Origin: Dendrobium chrysotoxum
Taxonomy: Eukaryota; Streptophyta; Magnoliopsida; Asparagales; Orchidaceae
DNA length: 64,000 bases
Assembly: GCA_019925795.1 (NCBI GenBank)
Contig: CM034311.1
Location: 40,279,472-40,343,471, forward strand
Direction: 5' to 3'
In this document: one piece after another, positions 1 through 11,320 of the stretch
Layout: each line of letters begins with the position of its first letter
How positions within the stretch are numbered: position 1 is the first letter of the stretch
The notes under the pieces: generated by a model
Database searches by the model: none
Told to the model about the DNA's origin: nothing
The model's input: only the letters and a program-made list of their open reading frames with translations
Position numbers and translations under genes: made by a program

Positions 1-3000
1 TATGAACATTATAAAAAAGGTACCAGAGATTTGGTGGAGAAAATATCACCTGAAATAGCATTTACAATCATTTCTAAATAACAGATACTTCCCGGATCGA
101 ATTCTTTAAGCCCATGCACTATTCACTTTAAACTCTTATTCCTTTTTCTATTTTGTACAATAAACAGACGACTAGCCCTCAACCAAATAAAAAGAAAACT
201 ATTTATATTAAGTACAAAAATTGAGATTACATAGCGGGGCTTGAGAGTTGGGGCTGCAACATTATAATAATGAACTAGCGCATTTGCGCTCAATATTTGG
301 CTCTATTGCAGCTTTTAAAACCCAACCTGATATGACCAAAAGAAAAAAAAAAAAACCCAACCTGATATGACCTAATATCACACAACTCTATATCATGTTA
401 GATTGTGGCAAGATTGACCCTAAGATTTGGTTGGAGAAGTACTGAAATAAAACTTCTAATATAAAGTGAAAGTCTATTGAATCTCAAAATAATTTTTTTA
501 TATATCATCCAAAAACATATAATTTAAAGGCTATCTATAGTAGCGCTTGCCAATAGAGAGAATAACAAAAAAAAAAAAAACTAAGCCTATAAAAATCAAA
601 ATTAACTAAAACATTTCTACAGCACAAATTAGGGCTTACTATCCAAACTACTCAGCTTGCTCCTTTCCCTTTTCCGAGCCTGAAAATAAAAGCAAAAGTA
701 GGGATGAGCTAACAAGGCTCAGTAGGCTATCGTAGCCTAAAACATAAATTAATAACTAAAAAAAAAACTCTGAACCGAATCATTTGCTTTATTGAATTGA
801 ATACAATTAAATAAATATAAAATTTAATTGAATTATAAACAAACACTTCATAATGATTATCAGAATAACTTTTAAACCTTAATTTTTATACATTTAACAG
901 AATCTCACCTCGGTTGCCCACTGACGTCGGCATAATTGAATCGCACTTTGGCCGCCCATTGGCACCGGCATCATAACACTTCGGTACGCAACAGAATCCT
1001 ACCTCAGTCGCCCACAGTCGTCGACATCACATCATATCACATTTTTTTCACATTTTTAATGCATTTTATTAATTAAAGCATAATTGGACTGAATTAAAAA
1101 ATTACCGAATTGTCGTAACGGTAGACAATGAAAATACTATTGAGCAAAAATTCATAATTTCTGAATATAATCAAATTATCAGGGATTGTATAAAATATCA
1201 TTTTGAAGCTTTAATTGAACTGAAGAACTATGTTTATATATCAAATAAAACTTCTGAGTAAGAAAAAATTGCTGTTTTTTCAAAATCACTTAGTAAAAAA
1301 TTTTTAAAATATACTCAGAATGTTCGTAATAACACTCACTATAATATATAAAAAGTTACACGGTAAAAATTTTACCAAAACAAAATTATCCTTATTTTTT
1401 AGTAACGAAAATACAAATTTGATTGAAAAATTAAAAAAAATACCAAATTATTTAAAACTGAAATAAGCAAAACGTAACCTACCTCGAGACGAGTAAATTT
1501 TTCAATTGGGTTGATGAACAAAAACTGCTCTATGACCGCCAAACCCTAGCTTTTCTTCTTTTCTCTCCTCTCTTTCTTCTCATTTCCCCCAAACATTTTC
1601 TGTTACCGAAAAATGAAAGGGAAAATGTGAGTAAAGCTATTTAATTAATCTATAATGCTTTAAAATTTTATTTTTATTTTTTATAAATAATATATAAAAA
1701 TAGTATTATAATTATTTTGAGTATAGATTTTGTAGAAATTCTTTTAGAGATTCAAAAAATTATAAAAAATATCAATAAAATAACTCATTTTAATTAGAAA
1801 AATATGGTGAAATGATTTACAAAATGGATGACTGACGGTCACAAAACCCCCATTTGTACCGACAGGTGCCACTTTCTTAAAGAATTTCACCAGTGCCCAA
1901 AAATTATAAAAAAATTGGGAAAGCTTAAAACACAATAATTGAGATGTTATAAAAAAGATGATTTGTGATTTAGGCCTATGAATAAATTCTTGACTATTGT
2001 AGATAAAAATATATTTTTTAAAATTTTGAATTATAACAACAACATTTGACTAAATTGACGTGATGCTTCCAAAGTTAATTGTTCTAACTTCCTAAGCCAA
2101 GACACTAAGGGCGATTTGGCCTCACAATGCCACCATGACGATAAATTGTTGAACTAGATCTTGCGCTGGGATGCTCCTGGTGTTGGGGCGCTTCAGATGT
2201 TGACTTTGGGGCTTTGCCAGTTTACAGAGATCCTATTGCCCAGGTGCTCCAAAAGCGACGTCAGAGCTTTGATAGCATTGTGACGGTGGGTGTGTGGACA
2301 CTGCAGCGCTCGAGGCAATTTCTAATTTCCAACCTTTTTGCCTTAAAAATCCCTACACAACATTAACTTAAAATATATTTTTACTGGAATTTAATAAAAA
2401 AAAAATAACATAAAATTCACTTAATTGAAGGCCAAATGCAAGTGAATCTCTTATGACAAGTGTTCTATGATGTATTTGAAAATCTCTATGAAAGCAGCTT
2501 TAACAGTATATGTGATAAATTTGAAATCAAGTATACACTGAAATCCTAAAAATTACATTTTACTAGTACTTATTTATTCTTATAAGTTACCCTTTTAAAA
2601 TTATATTTCAACTTAATATGCTAATTTGGATATTGATATTTATGATAGGTCAGAGAAGAAAGTCTACTAAGTTGATTGTGCTCATTATCTTCTTTCTAAT
2701 AATTCAGAAAAAGGAAAGGGCCCAGTAGAGTAGAAAAGTATAGAAGCAGAATCTTCTTAGTTCTAGTAACTTAAGGTATTATTTTTTTTGTAATCCAATT
2801 TTTATTTAATATGATATATAGGCAATTGGAATAACTGAAAGTGTAATCATGTTTTGATGAAATGAAATGAAAAATGTTCATATTACTTTATTATTTGGAG
2901 TTTGTAGTAGCTTTGGTTGTCTCTTTTGGTAACTGAGTTGTATAATTATAGATTTAGGATTTCAATCATTCCATTAGGATCCTAGGGAATCACACATCAC

Positions 3001-3003
3001 TTG
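1..3003. repeat. Near-identical copy of 16164-19166, ending at a sequence gap
   Basis: Base by base this stretch matches 16164-19166, also 3003 bp long, apart from scattered single-base changes and small indels, mostly in homopolymers (for example near 391, 1305 and 2750). It begins inside the right LTR of the Ty3/gypsy element and runs about 570 bp past the LTR edge into flanking DNA, so transposition cannot explain it. It breaks off at the first N. The most economical reading is a redundant contig end or second haplotype; a genuine recent segmental duplication is the alternative. Confidence 0.93.
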
Positions 3004-3503
3004 NNNNNNNNNNNNNNNNNNNNNNNNNNNNNNNNNNNNNNNNNNNNNNNNNNNNNNNNNNNNNNNNNNNNNNNNNNNNNNNNNNNNNNNNNNNNNNNNN
3101 NNNNNNNNNNNNNNNNNNNNNNNNNNNNNNNNNNNNNNNNNNNNNNNNNNNNNNNNNNNNNNNNNNNNNNNNNNNNNNNNNNNNNNNNNNNNNNNNNNNN
3201 NNNNNNNNNNNNNNNNNNNNNNNNNNNNNNNNNNNNNNNNNNNNNNNNNNNNNNNNNNNNNNNNNNNNNNNNNNNNNNNNNNNNNNNNNNNNNNNNNNNN
3301 NNNNNNNNNNNNNNNNNNNNNNNNNNNNNNNNNNNNNNNNNNNNNNNNNNNNNNNNNNNNNNNNNNNNNNNNNNNNNNNNNNNNNNNNNNNNNNNNNNNN
3401 NNNNNNNNNNNNNNNNNNNNNNNNNNNNNNNNNNNNNNNNNNNNNNNNNNNNNNNNNNNNNNNNNNNNNNNNNNNNNNNNNNNNNNNNNNNNNNNNNNNN
3501 NNN
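3004..3503. other. Assembly gap of exactly 500 N
   Basis: Five hundred unknown bases. The round length suggests a placeholder rather than a measured distance. Any ORF drawn through it is meaningless. Confidence 0.99.
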
Positions 3504-3516
3504 CTTTTTCTTGCAG

Positions 3517-3578
3517 GTCCTTGGTTGCTGTTTGGTTGCTACAATTATCTATCTTCAGTTGAATGTGCTAACTTCATG
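3517..3578 (+). CDS. Possible internal exon of an unidentified gene
   Basis: A pyrimidine-rich tract and CAG precede a 62-nt open stretch that ends in ATG followed by a GTGAG donor, the layout of a short plant internal exon. One frame reads PWLLFGCYNYLSSVECANFM. I do not recognise the family. The remainder of the gene would lie in the 500-N gap and beyond; no second exon is evident downstream to about 4.1 kb. It could equally be chance or a decayed gene. Confidence 0.25.
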
Positions 3579-4920
3579 GTGAGATATGTTTCCGATTTTT
3601 GTGGTATTTGCTAGTTGCCTTTTAATTACTTCTTTTATAATATAATTTAGTGGGGAATTGATGCTTAGGTTTTCTTATGTTTTCGATATAACTTTTTGAG
3701 CAGCAGTGACTCTAGCTCCTCTTAAGAACTTATACCTCTTCTTTTTTATTACAACGCATAAGCCCCGTTCTTAATTATGTATATATATATACATATTGAG
3801 ATCAACATCCTCCTATCAAAATCTTCTCCAATGCAACGGAAGATAATGGCTTGACTCCTACTCTACCAACTATTTGTGCTGACATAGTGACTTGACAAGC
3901 AGTTGTAAGTTTGCTCATTTGTCCCATATGTAACGTGTGGGCTATTGTGAGCTGATAATTATTTCGTTGATGTCAACCAATTTAATCAATAAATATTTTA
4001 TTCAAATATTCAGTGGGGAACTATTAAAGAACTCTCGTCTTATTTGCAGACATTGATGAGCCCTAAAGCATGAATTTTTCGGCGACTTTCTCAGCCAAAT
4101 AAAGTTTAGGATTTTGTCACCACGTAATGATTCCCGAAGCTACTTTTGAGGGGCCTTCTTTTGGCCGGTGCTTTTTCGTTGATTTTAATAAATATTTATT
4201 TTAAAAAATTGTTTTATAAAATATAAGAAAATTATCTCACTATTTTTTAAATTAATTTTTTAATAAAAAATATTTTGAACTAAAACTTTTTATTAAAAAA
4301 AAATTATTTTAGAAATAATAAAAAAGTTATCCAAATAAAACGTAAATGAAACATATGAGCCATGCAAAGTTTTCCTACCTAAAAAAAAAATTAAAAAAAA
4401 AGTTTTCCTACCCAAGTCTACATAGGTAGGAAAATTATTTTTATTTTAAAATCTTATAATTATATTCATAATTTATCAGCTAGATAAAATGTCTGAATTC
4501 AAAATTTTTTTATATCACCTTTGAATGGGTAAGGAGGTTTGTTAGAGGTTCGAGAATTTACAATAGTAGCGTATTTAATTTCTTGACTTTATACAAATAT
4601 CCAATATGCTTTAGAAAAAAGTTTGCGAAGGACGTTAGAATTATTTATTTGAAAATTTAGAAGGAAAAAAAAATCTCAGGGTTTGAACAAGGTGAATGAA
4701 TCAAATAGATAATAAAAGATAAAACATTTAGATTATATATAGTTGAGAGTAATTATTTAATTTTTATTATAGGGATTATAGAAATTGAATATCCATAAAT
4801 GAATAATTAAAACTCAATAATAAGGTTAACTGTTAATTGCAAAGAAATAATAGTTAGATGATAGAAGTCTAGCGATGGAGATGATTGATGATGGTCATCG
4901 GCAGAGATCATCGAAATATA
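3579..4920. other. AT-rich intergenic DNA
   Basis: No ORF or RNA gene is recognised. Part of it (about 4150-4340) is a run of A/T-rich imperfect inverted sequence resembling a decayed MITE, without clear ends. Confidence 0.5.
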
Positions 4921-4935
4921 TAATAGAGATTTTTA

Positions 4936-5027
4936 GGCTCGAGCTCGTACTCGCAGCTCGATAAGCTCTACTCACGAGCTCGTTAACGAGTCGAGCCGAT
5001 CCGGCTCGGCTCACTTACACCCCTACG
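4936..5027. mobile_element. hAT-type terminus, solitary fragment
   Basis: CTCGAGCTCG-like sequence ending ACTTACACCCCTA is the reverse complement of the TAGGGGTGTAAGTGAGCC terminus seen at 48491. The matching opposite end was not found nearby, so this looks like a truncated hAT end. Confidence 0.55.
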
Positions 5028-5509
5028 GTATACATATCATTAGAGAGTTGGAAAAAAAAAAAAACTCAAAACTAGACTGATTTAAAATTTTCAACAAATT
5101 AAATAGGATTTTTTTTGGGAAATTTTCTTTATTTGACATCTTTATTACAGTAGTTCAAGCTAGTCTTTGCTTAATGTGATTCTTCTCTCTTCTCGCAGTG
5201 CGTGCGTTAATTTCTCTATCAAATAATCTTGACAGAATTATTTACTAAAAATTCCTTGTAAATACCAAATTAATCAGTCAACTGGTTGAAACAGCAATGG
5301 ATCAATTGATACAGAATCTGAACAAAATCTACGAACTTTGTATTGAACTGAAAACCAAATTCCAATGTTAATTTTATGTAAAACCTCTCACCTGAATATC
5401 AAATCGGTTCAAGGCTCATTCACTTGCCAGTTTACTTAGAAAATATATTTCAAATAAGATGAGTCAAGATGCTGAATATGAAGGGTAAGATATCATTTTA
5501 AATTGAAAT

Positions 5510-5515
5510 TTTATT
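5510..5515 (-). promoter_or_regulatory. Candidate poly(A) signal of the MYB gene
   Basis: AATAAA on the minus strand about 200 bases past the MYB stop codon. The position is plausible, but in such AT-rich DNA it is weak evidence. Confidence 0.35.
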
Positions 5516-5717
5516 GAAGGTACTCTTTTTTTTTTCGAGCCTCGAAAAAAAGCCAAAGGATCGATAGATTCCTGCAACAGGAACCTGTGAAAAAAGGACC
5601 CTTATAAGGCTTGAATTATTGAAAGTTTCTTACAGCTTGAACTGCCTTACTCTCACATGAACAGAAAAAGCACCACACCTGTCTTTTGTTTGCTCTTGAA
5701 GCAACAAGAACATTTTT

Positions 5718-7104
5718 CTATTTGGCTCCAACACCTAAGAAATCAATGAAGGGCAACTTAATCTTCTCCTTCTTATGATCTGTCTTCTTGAGGAAGAAGT
5801 TGTTTATATTCTGATTGATCATTGATTCTGTTAATGAGGACTCAAATTCTGGATCAGAATTGTCAGAATGATCAGTTCTTCCAGCCACCAGTTTTCCATC
5901 AGAACCTAGAAATGTTTAATGAAAAAGCATTAAGATCAATTTTTTTTTTTTTTTCATTTTTTCGTTGAGCAGTAGATAAAAATTATAATAAAATATGTGT
6001 ATTTTATTTGAATAAAAGTTGCTTATCTGAATTTTAAGCAAGCCATAAAATCTCTAGCAATATGGGTGGTCAATTTCATAAATGAAGTTGAGAAGCTGCT
6101 GCGGTAAAGCTCCTTTATGAGACAGCTTTAAGGTTTAATATAGAACACAATTTAGCTATTTTTAGCAAAAGGATATTCAGGCTAATCAAATAAAACGTTA
6201 AACTTAGGCTTTTAAAGATATATGGATGATGAATAGAAACCATACAAATATACTTCACTGTCAACTATTAACGAAGCAAAACAAAGATGAGAGAACATTA
6301 AGGTTTTTAACTTAGAATACTTATAATGGGAGAGCATACCAATGAGATATTCAATTGGGTTCTTATAACTGTACTGGTGGAAACTAGTACTGGTGAAAGA
6401 GGAACTGAGGGAAAGGTCAGTGCAAGCAGCGACAAACTCATCCTTATTACTGGTAATGGTTGAGCCAGAAATGGAAGAGTTTGACTGCTTTCTCCTTCTA
6501 TAAGCATCAGATTTCTCCCTTTGCCTCCTGGCCATAATCACATGCCAGTGATTCTTCACAGCGTTATCAGTCCTCCAAGGGAAAAGTCTAGCTATGAGAG
6601 CCCACTTGTTTCCATAGCATTTATGAGCTGAAAGAAGCCTTTGTTCTTCCTCTTTAGTAAAGGCGTTCCTGTTAATCCTCGGGTCTAATTGATTGTACCA
6701 TCTCAATCTGCAGCTCTTACCTGCAATCAAAATAATGGAAGCCATTAGAATTCATCTCAAAAGAGAGAAAGAGAGTTCTCTCTTTTGATTAGATAAAGAC
6801 CTGATCTTCCTTCTAGCTTTTCAGCAATAAGATTCCAGTTTTGAGGGCCGTAAAGAGCGACAAGTTTCTTAAGCTCGGCATCCTCAGCTGGTCTCCAGTG
6901 TCCTCTGGTACAGAGCTTGGAAAGTCTAGTTTCGTGTTCTCTACTTTCCAGCTCCGTACTGTGGAGGTTCTTCTTGCTAACAAAGGAGACTTCTCCACTA
7001 AAAAATCCATCTTGCTGCTCTAATGGCACACCGGTCATCTTAGCTCTAACATTCTTCTCAATAGAGGAAAACAGAGGAGGGGGTGAAGCGAGAGGAAGTC
7101 CCAT
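5718..7104 (-). CDS. R2R3-MYB transcription factor, subgroup 21-like
   Basis: Nuclear DNA-binding transcription factor. Three exons: 7104-6801, 6720-6340 and 5905-5718, giving 290 residues; introns are 80 and 434 bp with GT/AG ends, and intron 1 splits the GRSG/KSC junction usual for R2R3-MYBs. The R2 repeat starts near residue 63 ([11 protein letters not shown]) with Trp 70, 89 and 109; R3 has Phe122, Trp141 and Trp160. The CTRGHW start, the [10 protein letters not shown] run and the C-terminal PFIDFLGVG match the MYB52/54/56/105/117 group, whose known members act in secondary-wall and organ-boundary control; the role here is inferred only. The frame stays open upstream to a GTG at 7182, but the first ATG is 7104 and a TATA box lies between them, so I start at 7104. 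Oddity: residue 150 is Trp where R3 normally has Gly (FPGRTDN). No frameshift or stop. Confidence 0.93.
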
Positions 7105-7162
7105 GTTTTTGAAAGAGGGAGAGGAAGGGGAGATCCAAGCATCACTATGGAGGAAGCTCTGA

Positions 7163-7170
7163 TATTTATA
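7163..7170 (-). promoter_or_regulatory. TATA box of the MYB gene
   Basis: TATAAATA on the minus strand, 59 bases upstream of the chosen ATG. It supports starting the protein at 7104 rather than at the upstream GTG. Confidence 0.6.
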
Positions 7171-7356
7171 TTGAGAGTTCACACAGAAATATATGAGAAT
7201 GTTTCAGAAAATATAATTATATAAAATAAATATGATCAATTTAATTGCATTTAATTTACGTTTCATTTAATTATTTCAACTAATAAAATATATTTTACTG
7301 AATAATATTCTTTTAGATTGTATTATTAAGCTATAGCCTATATGCGATTTAAAAAT

Positions 7357-8250
7357 TGATACATCATAAAAATGGGGCACGAATATCAATTACATTGGAA
7401 TTAAAAAAACATCTCAGAATTAAATTTAGTTTCATCTGAACTCTAATAATTGCACTTCTCAATGAGACAAACCTATAAACACTTAGAATTAGCTGATCCG
7501 AATCTAAATAAGCCCAAATTAAGGCCTTGAAGTGTAATTAAAATTTTCAAACCATTAATTGGACAACCAAATGATCTTTAAATCTCGTGTGCTTATAGTC
7601 AAATTGAACGTGCATCTCAATGAGATAATTTTAATGAGCCCAAGATTGCTTAATTCAAATATCATTAAGGAACTTTAATGTGAAAAGCATGATCTTTAAT
7701 GAAGGGAATCAATACGTACCGACCGATGGAGTATTATGGATTTTCTCTAAATTGACCAGGCATGCCACTCTAAAAAATATATAAATAAACCTCAATTCTC
7801 TAGATGATGGGGATCCGCTGGTTTGTGGTTGAACTGAACTTACAGGCTTGAATAATTTCGAAGTTCGACACAACATCGGATCATTACCTGATGCCATCGT
7901 CGGACCACTGCATGTTTGCCTTCATTAAACCATTGCTCGACCACAATCGTCGGACCCTTGTCTCTAGACTGCCATCATCGAGCCATTGCTTGGCCACTGC
8001 CAAACCTTCCACACAACTATTGTTTTTCGTATCACCACCACATGACCACCATCATTAAACACATGGCCACTATTATTGGACCATCACCTCCCGATCATTG
8101 ATGTTAGAGTTTCATCAAACTACCGATGCTTGATCACAGACATTTAATAACTAAAGTTGGACCACTATTGCCCGACCATAATCATCTTATCGTCACCCCT
8201 CGACTAAAAAGGACTCAGCCTTGAAATTGGTTGGAGAACTAAAAACCTAT
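7357..8250 (+). mobile_element. Degraded LTR of the TGATATATCA solo-LTR family
   Basis: Starts TGATACATCA and follows the same order as the intact copy at 43389: cell-type-neutral AT-rich U3, then AATCAATACGTACCGACCGATGG, a TATA-like ATATAAATAA near 7780, then a degenerate run of CCATCGTCGGACCACTG-type repeats (7890-8250). The far end could not be identified, so the right boundary is approximate. Confidence 0.7.
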
Positions 8251-9701
8251 AGAATTTTGCCTATATTTTTAGGCTAACAATCACCATCAATAATCATCAT
8301 CATTTAATCATTATTATCTGACCGCCATCACTTGTACACCATTGTTTGATTGCCATTTTTTAACTGTCATCACCAAAACACCATTGTCCAACAATCATTG
8401 TGTAATATATGTTGTTCTAAAATTCAGGTAATTAAGGTTAATCAAATTAAATGTTTATTCGATTTTGATTTAATTTGTAATTATCAGTCTTAGAGTGCTT
8501 AAGGAGACCTTAAGTGAACAAGAAGTGGGTTTGATAAGTGAAATTCCAAAGTATCAAAATTGCCCTATGAGCACCGCAACACTGGGATGGGTAGCGCCGT
8601 TGCATTGAGCTCTTGAGTGGACAAGGGAAAATGATCGTGCGTTGCAGCATTGGATGATGCCGCCGTGATGCTAAGTCTCAAATGAAGAGATTTTAGGAGA
8701 ATATGAAATACTCTTCGGGAGAACTATGGCGTTGTAGAGTCGAGCATTGTGGCATTGGGGAGTCGAGTGTCGCGACGCTAGACCAGATTAGTGTTCTTTA
8801 AAATAATAAAATATCTAAAATCATGTGCTTAATTCATCTCACCCAACCATTGCCAGAGAAGAAGAGAATAGAAGAGGAGAGAGAATGAAAGAGAAGGATT
8901 TCAGAGGCCAAAGCTTAAGATTCATCTGTCAGATATGTTCAAGATATTGTAAAGCACGAGATAGACTTATGAACCTCTATTGTGATTTCAATTCCAGTGA
9001 TTTTATAAAAAATTATGAATAAAAATATATTTTTCTCGAGTTTCACGATGTTGTCGTACGCTTTATTCTGAACATTTTGATTATATGAAATAAAATTTTA
9101 TCTGTTGATTTTTTCTACGCAAATTTCTGATTATATAACTGAATTGAGACTTTTCTAGTAATTGCAATAGTTATATAAAAGTCTTAAAATATTCATATGA
9201 GTATCACTCCGAAGTTAAAAAATGAGCAAGAAAAGTCTAATGGGTAGAATATTATAATGCAATGTGGCTCTTTACTGGAAACTTATGTATTATTTAAGTA
9301 CTGCATTAAAATTATAATTTAATAACTATTGCATTTATATTTGCACTGTTAACAGTATGGCATTAGAGATGTTTTGAGATGTTGAAAAGTATACTCTATG
9401 ATATGCTACAATGGCATTATATGTTCTATTTTGATCCCATATGCCTAGTGTGGTGTGAGAGGAATTCTAGCTTAAAAGTGGGCGTGGGGGGTCATGTGGC
9501 ACTGTTTTGTTCTAATTTTTTCCCCCACTTACTATAAGTGGATGTGGGAGGTTAAAGAGAGGCATAAGTGAAAGTAGAGTTATAAGCAGATATCATAATA
9601 TGTGTATTATAATTATTACATCGCATATGTATTAATGAATTATATACAAGTAATATTTTGAACTGAATGTTATAGATTTCTATATGATCCTAATAAAATG
9701 T
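8251..9701. other. Unclassified repetitive-looking DNA
   Basis: 8280-8400 continues the degenerate CAT/CCATT-rich repeat. 8560-8790 is GC-richer (GCACCGCAACACTGGG and similar), as in LTR leader regions elsewhere in the window. From 8800 on the DNA is AT-rich. A 65-codon open frame at 8825 has no recognisable domain and is not called a gene. Confidence 0.4.
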
Positions 9702-9754
9702 GAAGATGATGGTGCACGTGTGTGGTTAATTGACCACCTTGCACAGTGATACAG

Positions 9755-10365
9755 TTAAAACATAAAATCCTTGAAATCAGAAATAAGATAAATGTTTCTT
9801 ACAACGAGACGAGTGAATTTTTCAACAGGTATGACTGCCAAGAATCACTCAGTGATCTACAAATCCAAGAATTTCCTTTCTCATTCCTCACATTTTCTCT
9901 AATTTTTCTCTTACCCTTTTGTGTTAGACAAAATCAATAGGGAAAATTGATTGAAAAGGCTTATTTCATGACATATATAACATATAATGGATTTAAATTT
10001 TTAGGAATAAATAATAAAATAATATTTAATATAATTATTTAGTTTATTCAATTTTCAATAAAAATTTCATATAAATATATTTGGGACTTAAAAAATATTA
10101 AAAATATTTATAAAATAACATATTTTATTTTAAAAATTCTGGTGAAATTGGTTTGCAAACGGACATCTATCGGTCCCAAATCCTCACTGGTAACCATTAG
10201 ATGTTAAGTTCTTAAGGATTTTCACCAATGCCAAAAAATTTTGAAAAAAATTGTACAATTAAATACTACAATATCAATGCTATGGCAAAGACGATTTGTC
10301 GATTTGGACTTATAATGACTCAAAAAAAAATATTTAGCATGGTCAAAATACAACTATTATATAAC
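9755..10365. mobile_element. Nested repeat fragment in the left LTR
   Basis: Interrupts the LTR between GTGATACA and AGTGTAAGC, which are adjacent in the right LTR at 15505-15523. It resembles 17600-18215 (shared CGAGACGAGTxAATTTTTCAA, and TTAAxxATTTTCACCAxTGCC), so it is a shorter copy of the repeat that sits in the right LTR. Class unclear; a solo LTR is likely. Confidence 0.6.
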
Positions 10366-10817
10366 CAGTGTAAGCTACACAAGTGCACGTGTTGATCAAG
10401 TAATAAAGTGAATGAGAAGAGTGTTGATCCCATGAGGAAAATTATATCCTTCAAATATCTCTTCTAATGTGTACTCAAGTAGCATGATTATTCTACTAAA
10501 TCTAATTGATGGTCATGTTTTGCAATCTACTCAAAATGCTGAAAAAATAAAGTACTCAGAATAAAAGTTGTCTTAAACTCATGATAATGAATGTTGCAAT
10601 ATTTTTCTAAGTAAACTCATTGAAGTTTGTTCTGAATTAGAGCATATATATCCTTAGATCTCTATCGAGCTTGCAAGGTGTAAAGTAATGCTCTCACCTT
10701 ACTATAGTGATTTTATCTCTATAGACCCTAAAAATATGAAACCCTTGAGTAAAAGAAGCTAAACTCTTAAACTTTGAGGTACCTTTTGGTGTAATAGTTA
10801 GACTTTCATTAAGAAAC

Positions 10818-10876
10818 TTTGTAGTTAAGCATGCACATCACGGAGAAATCCTAAGAAGGATGACCTCCTTGGAAGT
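10818..10876 (+). other. 5S rRNA-derived block in Cassandra LTR 1
   Basis: GTAGTTAAGCATGC followed by GGATGACCTCCTTGGAAGT corresponds to the internal promoter half of plant 5S rRNA (GTTAAGC A-box region and GGGTGACCTCC C-box). It is part of a retrotransposon LTR, not a ribosomal gene. Confidence 0.75.
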
Positions 10877-11261
10877 TACACCAACATGATAAAATCGTGA
10901 TGCCCTTAGGCCAAAGTAAATAATATTATGATAGTTAAGAGCTTGGGCTGTTACAAATTGATATTGGAGTAATACACCAGCTTGGAAGATGGACAAAGTG
11001 CATACAAGAAAAAGCAGTACACCATGGAAGCCACCTCTTGAACCCTGTATGGACAAAGTGCAATGTGGTGAGAGTCACCACTTGAACTTGTAGGGTCACC
11101 TCTAGAATCCTATATGCATGGTGAATGATTATGAGATAAAGATGTTGATGAGGACTTTGGTTACTTAAGTGGGAAAGATTGTAAAATCCTTTAATAAAAG
11201 AAGCTAATACTCTTAATATCGAGGCACCTTTTAGTATATTATTTGAAATTTTATTAAAAAA

Positions 11262-11320
11262 ATTCGTAGTTAAGCATGCTCATCCCAAAAAATCTTGGGA
11301 TGGGTGACCTCCTCTGAAGT
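11262..11320 (+). other. 5S rRNA-derived block in Cassandra LTR 2
   Basis: TTCGTAGTTAAGCATGCTC then TTGGGATGGGTGACCTCC and GAAGT, closer to real 5S rRNA than the copy in LTR 1. The C-box-like GGATGGGTGACCTCC is intact. Confidence 0.8.

Noticed and set aside
3001..3582. 193-codon plus-strand ORF through the gap
   Set aside because: Most of it is N; only the last 26 codons are sequence.
10818..11320. 5S rRNA genes
   Set aside because: The 5S-like blocks are incomplete and sit in paired LTRs of a Cassandra element.
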